From Paracoccaceae bacterium (lineage in GTDB: Bacteria; Pseudomonadota; Alphaproteobacteria; Rhodobacterales; Rhodobacteraceae), in assembly GCA_002400675.1 (NCBI GenBank), contig NVQY01000058.1, forward strand, positions 1 through 5,150: DNA of 5,150 bases, in the 5' to 3' direction. Shown piece after piece: positions 1-5,150 of this stretch. The notes under the pieces were generated by a model. It worked only from the letters and a program-made list of their open reading frames with translations. It was not told the origin of the DNA and did not search any database. The position numbers and the translations under genes are program-made. Position 1 is the stretch's first letter. Each line of letters starts with the position of its first letter.

Positions 1-27
1 GTGCGCAAGGAGTGGTTGGAGGTTTAG
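1..27 (+). CDS. 3' end of an upstream gene (last 8 codons), product unknown
   Basis: Frame 1 reads V-R-K-E-W-L-E-V and then stops at TAG (25-27), three bases before the next start codon. The other two forward frames run on without a stop into the crotonase gene, so this is the frame in which a preceding operon gene would end. The 3-bp spacing fits the compact arrangement of the rest of the window. Eight residues are too few to assign a family, and the reading as a gene end rests on context alone. Confidence 0.4.
   Translation: MRKEWLEV
18..22 (+). promoter_or_regulatory. Ribosome binding site of the crotonase gene
   Basis: A strong GGAGG Shine-Dalgarno core lies 8 nt before the ATG at 31. 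It sits inside the last codons of the preceding frame, which suggests coupling to upstream translation and supports the ATG at 31 as the start. Confidence 0.7.
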
Positions 28-30
28 CAC

Positions 31-789
31 ATGCATGGCGCATTCATCCGCAAGGACTTTGGTGACGGGGTGACCGGGATCAGCCTGAACCGCGCGCCGG
101 TCAACGCGCTAAGCGTCGGATTCTTGCAGGATTTCGCCTCGCTGCTGGACGAACTGACCGGCGATGAGACCGTTCGCGCGTTGGTATTACTCAGTGAGTT
201 CAAGGTGTTCTCGGCCGGAATTGATCTAAAAGAGGCGATGGCATTCTCTGTCGAAGAACAGGCGGCGATGGTGGATGCGCTGAACACCACGTTCCTGCGT
301 CTCTTCGCCTTTCCCAAGCCGGTTGTGGCGGCGATCAATGGGGCTGCGATTGCCGGGGGCATGTTCTTTGTGCTGACCAGCGATTTCCGCGTGGCCGGCC
401 CGCACGCCAGTTTTGGGCTGGCGGAAATCCGCGTCGGAGTTGATTTCCCCATTGGCCCGATGGAATTTGCCCGCGCCACCCTGTCGCCGGACATGCTGCG
501 CCGGCTGATGCTGACCGGGCGACCGATCTCGGCGCAAGAGGCGCATCTGGCCGGGGTTGTCGATGTGATCGAACAGGATCCGGACGTGGTACTTGACCGT
601 GCCATTCGCGCCGCGCGCGACATGGCCGCCAGCCCGCCGGACACCTACGCGGTGATCAAGCATCAGATCCGCCAAGCCACCATAACCCAGATCGAATCCG
701 CAATGGCGGCAGGGACCGCAAGCCGCGAAGCCGGCTGGTTCACCGAAAGCACGCAAGACGCGATGATGAGAGTTCTGGGCGGAATCTAG
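31..789 (+). CDS. Enoyl-CoA hydratase/isomerase family protein (crotonase superfamily), single-glutamate type
   Basis: This 252-residue protein has the usual length of a single-domain crotonase, a cytoplasmic trimer or hexamer acting on acyl-CoA thioesters. The first oxyanion-hole segment is F-S-A-G-I-D-L (residues 60-66). The second is G104-A-A-I-A-G-G110, followed by the conserved Asp118. Aligned by eye with rat mitochondrial enoyl-CoA hydratase, Glu164 is kept as Glu132 (in F-G-L-A-E-I), but the position of Glu144 holds Phe112. Classical hydratases use both glutamates; delta3-delta2-enoyl-CoA isomerases use only the second. An isomerase, or another crotonase reaction using one general base, is therefore more likely than a standard hydratase. 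The C-terminal part has the usual L-T-G-R-x-I-S-A-x-E-A motif (161-171). The start is supported by a GGAGG site 8 nt upstream. It is first in the visible gene run, and its substrate cannot be told from sequence. Confidence 0.9.
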   Translation: MHGAFIRKDFGDGVTGISLNRAPVNALSVGFLQDFASLLDELTGDETVRALVLLSEFKVFSAGIDLKEAMAFSVEEQAAMVDALNTTFLRLFAFPKPVVAAINGAAIAGGMFFVLTSDFRVAGPHASFGLAEIRVGVDFPIGPMEFARATLSPDMLRRLMLTGRPISAQEAHLAGVVDVIEQDPDVVLDRAIRAARDMAASPPDTYAVIKHQIRQATITQIESAMAAGTASREAGWFTESTQDAMMRVLGGI

Positions 790-804
790 GCCCGTCAATA
801 TAAC

Positions 805-809
805 GAGAA
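805..809 (+). promoter_or_regulatory. Weak ribosome binding site of the serine hydrolase gene
   Basis: GAGAA lies 6 nt before the ATG at 816, in the only gap longer than 5 bp in the window (790-815). It is the poorest Shine-Dalgarno match of the five genes, so this gene may be translated less than its neighbours. The 26-bp gap shows no promoter-like or hairpin sequence. Confidence 0.4.
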
Positions 810-815
810 CATCAA

Positions 816-2042
816 ATGAACACACGACTTTCCCCGGATCAGCCCCGTCTGGATCGCATTAAGACTTGGATGCAAACCTATGTGGATGAACGGAAATTCC
901 CCGGCGCGTCCCTGTTGATCACCCAAGGCGGCCAAGAGGTCTTTCACCACGCAACCGGGTTGCGCGACATCGCCCGCGACCTGCCATTTCAGCGCGACAC
1001 GCTGGCGCGAATATACTCGATGACCAAGCCGATTACATCGGTGGCGATGATGATGCTGGTGGAACGCGGGCTGGTGCATCTGGGCGCGCCGATCTCGGAT
1101 TTCCTGCCGGCGTTCAGCGACATGCGCGCGCTGATCCCCGGTGCCTCGTTGATCGACCAGACCGAACCCTGCGCCACGCCAACCGTGCACCAGTTGATGA
1201 CCCATACCGCTGGGTTCACCTATTCGTTCAACCCCGGTGTGCTGCCTCAGGCGATGGGCGACGTTGACCCGATGTTCAACCCATGCACCCACCTGCTAAG
1301 CGATGCCTGCGACCGTCTGGCCGCGTTCCCGCTGGCGTTTCAGCCGGGCACGCGCTGGGAATATTCAGTCGGCATCGACGTTTTGGGCCGGATTATCGAA
1401 GTGGTGACGGGCAAGACGCTGGATCAGGTCTTTGGCGATGAAATTTTCGCGCCCCTTGGCATGGCTGAGACCGGCTTCACGCCCCCCAATGGCACCGGCG
1501 ACCGGTTTGCCGCGCTTTACACCCCGCTTGCGGGTGACGCGATGGCGTTGAACGCGGCCAAGGACAGCATTGAAACCCTGCGCATGGTGGACGAGGCCGG
1601 ATCGTCGCCGTTCGAGACCTCGACATTGTATTCCGGCGGCGGCGGATTGGTCGGCACCATCGACGACTACATGCGCTTTGTCGAAATGCTGCGCCGGGGC
1701 GGAGACTGCGACCACGGACGCTTGTTATCACGCTCCACGGTCGATTTCATGCGCCTGAACCACCTGCCCGGCGATATCGCCTCGATGGGCCCGACCAGCT
1801 TTTCCGAACAACCGATGCACGGCATAGGCTTTGGTCTGGGCGGCTCGGTCGTGATCAACCCGGCCCGCACTGGCGCGCCCGGCAATGTGGGTGATTTTAG
1901 CTGGGGGGGCATGGCCTCGACGGCTTTCTGGCTTGATCCGGTGCTGGATATGAACGTGGTGTTCTTTACCCAGCTTTCACCGTCGTCATCATACCCGGCA
2001 CGCGCCCAACTCAAGGCGCTGATCCACGGAGCCATGACATGA
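816..2042 (+). CDS. Beta-lactamase-fold serine hydrolase, probable family VIII carboxylesterase
   Basis: This 408-residue protein belongs to the class C beta-lactamase / penicillin-binding-protein fold (Pfam Beta-lactamase type) and closely fits family VIII esterases such as EstB of Burkholderia gladioli. The nucleophile motif S-x-x-K is S68-M-T-K71 in the context I-Y-S-M-T-K-P. The second motif is Y183-S-V in W-E-Y-S-V-G-I-D-V-L-G. The third is W363-G-G in place of the K-T-G of true beta-lactamases, and this W-G-G form is typical of family VIII esterases. The N-terminus is polar with no signal peptide, so the enzyme should be cytoplasmic, unlike secreted AmpC enzymes. That argues against antibiotic resistance and for hydrolysis of an ester or lactone inside the cell. 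Its stop overlaps the next gene by 4 bp (ATGA), linking it to acyl-CoA metabolism. The substrate is unknown; an amidase, peptidase or transesterase role is possible. Confidence 0.9.
   Translation: MNTRLSPDQPRLDRIKTWMQTYVDERKFPGASLLITQGGQEVFHHATGLRDIARDLPFQRDTLARIYSMTKPITSVAMMMLVERGLVHLGAPISDFLPAFSDMRALIPGASLIDQTEPCATPTVHQLMTHTAGFTYSFNPGVLPQAMGDVDPMFNPCTHLLSDACDRLAAFPLAFQPGTRWEYSVGIDVLGRIIEVVTGKTLDQVFGDEIFAPLGMAETGFTPPNGTGDRFAALYTPLAGDAMALNAAKDSIETLRMVDEAGSSPFETSTLYSGGGGLVGTIDDYMRFVEMLRRGGDCDHGRLLSRSTVDFMRLNHLPGDIASMGPTSFSEQPMHGIGFGLGGSVVINPARTGAPGNVGDFSWGGMASTAFWLDPVLDMNVVFFTQLSPSSSYPARAQLKALIHGAMT
2028..2031 (+). promoter_or_regulatory. Ribosome binding site of the acetoacetate-CoA ligase gene
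   Basis: GGAG lies 7 nt before the ATG at 2039, within the last codons of the serine hydrolase gene. Together with the ATGA overlap at 2039-2042 it supports this start and points to translational coupling. Confidence 0.6.
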
Positions 2043-4000
2043 GGCCGATCCTGTGGACCCCGTCCGAGGCCCGCGCCGATGCCAGCACCATGGCCGGGTT
2101 CATCCGGTTTCTGGCTGAATCTCGTGATCTGGAGTTCGACGACTATCAGGCCCTCTGGCGCTGGAGCGTCGATGATCTGGATGCATTCTGGGCCGCGATC
2201 CGCGATTTCTTTGACCTTGATATCCGGTCGCCTTCAGGCGTGGTTCTGCAAGGCCGCCAGATGCCCGGCGCACGATGGTTCCCCGATGCGCAGGTGAACG
2301 TCGCCGCGCAACTGCTTAAACAGGCTGATAAAACCCCGGATGCACCGGCGCTTGTGATCCAGTCCGAAACCTTCGGCCATACGATCCTTAGCTGGCAGGA
2401 CCTGGCCGCGCAGGTGGCGTCGGTGGCCAATCATTTCCGCGCCATGGGGGTGGGCAAAGGCGACCGGGTTGTCGCGGTTCTGCCCAATACCGAAGTAGCA
2501 ATGATCGCCTTTCTGGCCACCGCCAGCATCGGCGCGATCTGGTCGTTATGCGCACCGGATATGGGCCATGTGGCGATTCTGGACCGGTTCCGCCAGATCG
2601 AACCCAAGGTGATGATCGCGCAGGATGGCTATGTTCACGCCGGCAAAACTATTGACCGGCGCGACGTGCTAAAGGTCATTTCAGACGGCTTGCCGACGCT
2701 AAAGACGCTTGTAACGGTGCCGGTCATTGGCCCGGTTCCGGACGCGGCACAACTTTGGTCCGACCTGACCGGCGACAAGGCCGATCTGCGCTTTGAGCCG
2801 GTAGATTTCGATCATCCGCTGTGGGTGGTTTATTCGTCGGGCACCACCGGCACGCCCAAGCCGATCGTGCAGGGGCATGGCGGCGTGTTGTTGGAGGGGG
2901 CGAAACAATCGCTACATCAGGATTTGCGCGCGGGGGATCAGTTCCTGTGGCTGACCTCTTCGGGGTGGATCATGTGGAACGCGCAAACCGTGGCGCTGGG
3001 GCAGGGAGCGACGGTGCATATGTTCGACGGTGCGCCCAACCACCCGGATATGGGCGTGCTGTGGCGCTATGTGGCCGCGCAAAAGATCAGCTATTTTGGC
3101 GCGGGGGCGGCGTTTTTCACTGGTTGTATCAAGGCGGGGATCAGCCCCAAGGACGAAGGTGACCTAAGCGCGTTACGGTCGCTTGGGGCGACGGGGTCTC
3201 CGATGACGGCGGACGCGTATGAATGGGTCTACGCATCGGTGAAACCCGACATCTGGCTGCACCCGTTTTCCGGCGGGACCGACCTGTGCGGCGCGTTTGT
3301 CGGCGGCAATCCGATGTTGCCCGTGCGCGCGGGGGAAATGCAGTGCCGGTTCCTGGGCAACGCGGTACGGGCTTTTGATGATGAGGGCGTCGAGTTGATC
3401 GGCAAAGTGGGCGAATTGGTCTGCACCGAACCCTTGCCGTCGATGCCGCTGTACTTTTGGGGCGACGACGACGGCAGCCGCCTGTTCGGATCGTATTTCG
3501 ACACATATCCCGGTATCTGGCGCCACGGCGACTGGATCGAAATCACTGCCGAGGGCGGATCTGTTATCTTTGGCCGCTCGGACGCGACCATCAACCGGCG
3601 CGGGCTGCGCATGGGAAGTTCCGAGATATATCAAGCAGTTGAAAGCCTTGACGAGGTGTTAGACTCACTGGTGATCGACCTTGAGTTTCTGGGCCGCGAA
3701 AGTTTCATGCCGCTGTTTGTGGTGCTGCCCAAAGGCGCCACCCTGAACGCAGACCTGAAGGACAAGATCAACGCAGCCATCCGCGAAGGTGTCTCGGCGC
3801 GTTTCCTGCCCAACGAGATCGTGCAGATCGCGCAGGTGCCGCGCACCATGTCGGGCAAAAAGCTGGAAGTGCCGGTGAAAAAGCTGCTACTTGGGGGCGA
3901 TCCGGCCAAGGTGGTGAACCGCGATTCGATGGCCAACCCGGATAGTTTCGATGCCTTCATCGCCTATGAAAATGCGCGCGAGGGCCGGCCAAAAGGATAG
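2039..4000 (+). CDS. aacS: Acetoacetate-CoA ligase family protein (acetoacetyl-CoA synthetase, AacS-like)
   Basis: This 653-residue cytoplasmic adenylate-forming enzyme has the length and N-terminus (L-W-T-P-S) of the AacS family, which converts acetoacetate, CoA and ATP to acetoacetyl-CoA, AMP and PPi. An acetyl-CoA synthetase-type N-terminal segment (about 35-95) precedes the AMP-binding domain. The phosphate-binding loop is Y-S-S-G-T-T-G-T-P-K (265-274), the A5 motif is S-G-G-T-D (411-415), and the A7 motif is R-H-G-D-W, with Asp498 expected to bind ribose. The hinge/A8 region F-G-R-S-D-A-T-I-N (511-519) is followed by R-R-G-L-R-M-G-S-S-E-I-Y. The C-terminal catalytic lysine is Lys607 in P-R-T-M-S-G-K. 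This last motif fits the PX4GK pattern acetylated by Pat-type acetyltransferases in related synthetases. Several residues differ from the AacS pattern I recall (N-x-G-G-V-R-I-G-T-A-E), so the real substrate may be another beta-keto or short acid. The gene overlaps its upstream neighbour by 4 bp. Confidence 0.9.
   Translation: MRPILWTPSEARADASTMAGFIRFLAESRDLEFDDYQALWRWSVDDLDAFWAAIRDFFDLDIRSPSGVVLQGRQMPGARWFPDAQVNVAAQLLKQADKTPDAPALVIQSETFGHTILSWQDLAAQVASVANHFRAMGVGKGDRVVAVLPNTEVAMIAFLATASIGAIWSLCAPDMGHVAILDRFRQIEPKVMIAQDGYVHAGKTIDRRDVLKVISDGLPTLKTLVTVPVIGPVPDAAQLWSDLTGDKADLRFEPVDFDHPLWVVYSSGTTGTPKPIVQGHGGVLLEGAKQSLHQDLRAGDQFLWLTSSGWIMWNAQTVALGQGATVHMFDGAPNHPDMGVLWRYVAAQKISYFGAGAAFFTGCIKAGISPKDEGDLSALRSLGATGSPMTADAYEWVYASVKPDIWLHPFSGGTDLCGAFVGGNPMLPVRAGEMQCRFLGNAVRAFDDEGVELIGKVGELVCTEPLPSMPLYFWGDDDGSRLFGSYFDTYPGIWRHGDWIEITAEGGSVIFGRSDATINRRGLRMGSSEIYQAVESLDEVLDSLVIDLEFLGRESFMPLFVVLPKGATLNADLKDKINAAIREGVSARFLPNEIVQIAQVPRTMSGKKLEVPVKKLLLGGDPAKVVNRDSMANPDSFDAFIAYENAREGRPKG
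3993..3997 (+). promoter_or_regulatory. Ribosome binding site of the tesB gene
   Basis: AAGGA lies 8 nt before the ATG at 4006, inside the final codons of the ligase gene, and supports this start over the later in-frame ATG at codon 21. Confidence 0.6.
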
Positions 4001-4005
4001 ATAAT

Positions 4006-4890
4006 ATGGACGACGGTGCCGCAGAACTTCTGAACCTGCTTGAAATTGAACGGCTGGAAAAGGACATGTTTCGCGGCCTTGGCAGTGGCGGTGAAACCAA
4101 CAAACGCATCTACGGCGGGCAGGTGATCGCGCAAGCGTTGGCGGCGGCTTATGGCACGGTTGATGAGGACCGTCTGTGCCATTCCTTGCACGCCTATTTC
4201 ATCCGCGCGGGTGATCCGTCAATTCCGGTGATCTATCAAGTTGACCGTTCGCGCGATGGCGGCAGTTTCACCACGCGCCGGGTGGTGGCGATTCAGCATG
4301 GGCGGCAAATCCTGAACATGGCCGCGTCGTTTCAGGTGGTCGAGGGCGGTTGGGATTATCAGCACCCGATGCCCGACGTGCCGGCCCCGGAAACCCTGCT
4401 TAGCCGGGATGAATTGCGCCGCAAGAACGTTGATCGCATCCCCGAGGCCCTCCGCGCCGATTTCCTGCGCCCGCGCCCGATTGACTACCGCGAAGTCGAC
4501 CCGCGCGACCTGTTCGACCCGGCCCCGGCCAGCGACGTCAACCACATGTGGTTCCGTATGCAGGGGGCCAAAGGGGCCAGTGCGGCGATGCAGCATTGCC
4601 TGCTGGCCTATGCGTCGGATATGAACCTGTTGGGGTCGTCGTTGCGCCCGCACGGGCTGACCTGGTTCAAACCACGCCAGATGACCGCCAGCCTTGATCA
4701 CGCCATGTGGTTCCACGCGCCGATCCACTTTGAAAACTGGCATCTGTATTCGATGGACGCGCCCTTTACCGGCGGCGCGCGTGGGTTCAATCGCGGGTCA
4801 ATCTTTACCGAAGACGGTGTGTTGGTGGCCAGTGTCGCGCAGGAAGGGCTAATGCGCCCCCTGAAACCCCGGCCAAAGGAAAGCTCATGA
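4006..4890 (+). CDS. tesB: Acyl-CoA thioesterase II (TesB family)
   Basis: This 294-residue protein aligns by eye along its whole length with E. coli TesB (286 residues), a double hot-dog enzyme that hydrolyses acyl-CoA to free acid and CoA in the cytoplasm. The first hot-dog domain carries the I-Y-G-G-Q-V-I-A-Q-A-L signature (35-45). The second carries the catalytic residues: Asp205 in Y-A-S-D-M-N (E. coli Asp204), Ser229 in A-S-L-D-H-A-M-W-F-H (E. coli Thr228) and Gln279 in A-Q-E-G (E. coli Gln278). The Thr-to-Ser change keeps the hydroxyl and should be active. TesB enzymes have broad chain-length specificity and also accept 3-hydroxyacyl-CoA, so the substrate cannot be narrowed. It starts 5 bp after the ligase gene and ends in an ATGA overlap with the next gene. 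Its placement suggests CoA recovery or release of a dead-end acyl-CoA within the pathway. Confidence 0.93.
   Translation: MDDGAAELLNLLEIERLEKDMFRGLGSGGETNKRIYGGQVIAQALAAAYGTVDEDRLCHSLHAYFIRAGDPSIPVIYQVDRSRDGGSFTTRRVVAIQHGRQILNMAASFQVVEGGWDYQHPMPDVPAPETLLSRDELRRKNVDRIPEALRADFLRPRPIDYREVDPRDLFDPAPASDVNHMWFRMQGAKGASAAMQHCLLAYASDMNLLGSSLRPHGLTWFKPRQMTASLDHAMWFHAPIHFENWHLYSMDAPFTGGARGFNRGSIFTEDGVLVASVAQEGLMRPLKPRPKESS
4876..4880 (+). promoter_or_regulatory. Ribosome binding site of the VOC gene
   Basis: AAGGA lies 6 nt before the ATG at 4887, within the end of tesB, and supports the start in the ATGA overlap. Confidence 0.6.
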
Positions 4891-5150
4891 AACTGACCTT
4901 GCATCACATCAACCTGTCCACCGAAGATGTTGAAAGAATGGATGAATTCTATCGTGAAGTCTTATGTCTTGATGTGCCGAAATCCGACCTGCCGGCACTG
5001 GACAAGACCAAAGGCTACGCCGGTGACGTGGCTATCGTCAGCGACGGCGCGATCCAGACCCACCTTGCCCAACGCGACGTCTTGGCCGGGTTCAAGACCG
5101 GCCACATGGTCAACCCATTGGTGCGCGGGCACACCGCCTATCGCACCGAC
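4887..5150 (+). CDS. VOC family protein (glyoxalase/dioxygenase fold), N-terminal 88 codons, cut by window edge
   Basis: An open frame starts at the ATG overlapping the tesB stop and runs to the last base of the window without a stop. It opens with M-K-L-T-L-H-H-I-N-L and continues with D-E-F-Y-R-E-V-L at 19-26, the beta-alpha start typical of vicinal-oxygen-chelate proteins. By comparison with E. coli glyoxalase I (ligands His5, Glu56, His74), the likely metal ligands are His7, His59 (in Q-T-H-L) and His82 (in R-G-H-T-A-Y-R-T-D). The fourth ligand would lie beyond the window. The family includes glyoxalases, epimerases, extradiol dioxygenases and antibiotic-binding proteins, so the reaction cannot be named. 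Codons 14-30 hold AGA, TTA and several A/T-ending codons, less GC-rich than the neighbouring genes. Membership in the same operon is strongly suggested by the 4-bp overlap. Confidence 0.82.
   Translation, partial: MKLTLHHINLSTEDVERMDEFYREVLCLDVPKSDLPALDKTKGYAGDVAIVSDGAIQTHLAQRDVLAGFKTGHMVNPLVRGHTAYRTD

Noticed and set aside
790..815. Possible internal promoter or terminator in the 26-bp gap between the crotonase and hydrolase genes
   Set aside because: The gap is too short for a full promoter with spacing, and no inverted repeat or T-run is visible.
24..825. Two long minus-strand open frames (24-644 and 226-825) opposite the crotonase gene
   Set aside because: They lie entirely or almost entirely opposite a gene with clear crotonase motifs, their translations are low-complexity (Ser/Arg/Ala or His/Arg/Gly rich) with no recognisable motif, and long antisense frames are expected in GC-rich DNA.
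795..2035. Minus-strand open frames opposite the serine hydrolase gene (795-1292, 989-1219, 1365-1715, 1477-1731, 1667-2035)
   Set aside because: Shadow frames of a well-supported gene, with no family motif and no convincing ribosome binding site in context.
816..2042. Antibiotic resistance beta-lactamase (AmpC type)
   Set aside because: There is no signal peptide, the third motif is W-G-G instead of K-T-G, and the context is acyl-CoA metabolism, all of which favour a family VIII esterase.
2821..3162. Plus-strand open frame of 113 codons inside the ligase gene
   Set aside because: It is an out-of-frame reading of the conserved AMP-binding region; its Gly/Ala/Arg-rich translation is typical of a frame shadow.
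3141..3634. Three overlapping minus-strand open frames opposite the ligase gene
   Set aside because: They overlap each other and the conserved A5-A8 region of the ligase; none shows domain features.
4219..4743. Minus-strand open frame of 174 codons opposite tesB
   Set aside because: Its translation is the antisense of the conserved TesB second hot-dog domain and shows no independent motif.

Overview
This window looks like a stretch of chromosome from a GC-rich (about 60% by eye) alphaproteobacterium. The protein sequences and codon usage resemble the Rhodobacterales/Roseobacter group, but that placement is an impression from family resemblance, not a computed result. No mobile elements, RNA genes, CRISPR arrays, repeats or terminators were seen.

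The layout is one tight run of genes, all on the + strand. In order they are: the last codons of an upstream gene (1-27); a crotonase-superfamily enoyl-CoA hydratase/isomerase (31-789); a family VIII esterase / class C beta-lactamase-fold serine hydrolase with no signal peptide (816-2042); an acetoacetate-CoA ligase-family enzyme (2039-4000); a TesB-type acyl-CoA thioesterase II (4006-4890); and the first 88 codons of a VOC (glyoxalase/dioxygenase fold) protein that runs off the right edge (4887-5150). The gaps are 3, 26 and 5 bp, and two junctions are 4-bp ATGA overlaps. There is no room for a promoter inside the window, so this is almost certainly the middle of a longer operon whose promoter and terminator lie outside.

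The enzymes share a theme of carboxylic acid and CoA-thioester chemistry. An intracellular esterase could release an acid, an AacS-like ligase could activate a beta-keto acid, a crotonase could isomerise or hydrate an enoyl-CoA, and a thioesterase could recover CoA or release a free acid. The VOC enzyme could supply an epimerase, lyase or dioxygenase step. The natural reading is a catabolic operon for a carboxylic acid or ester substrate that cannot be named from this window. The most notable details are a crotonase lacking one of the two classical hydratase glutamates, and a CoA ligase that departs from canonical AacS at several positions. The whole set may be a little-described accessory acyl-CoA pathway, but each protein belongs to a well-known family.
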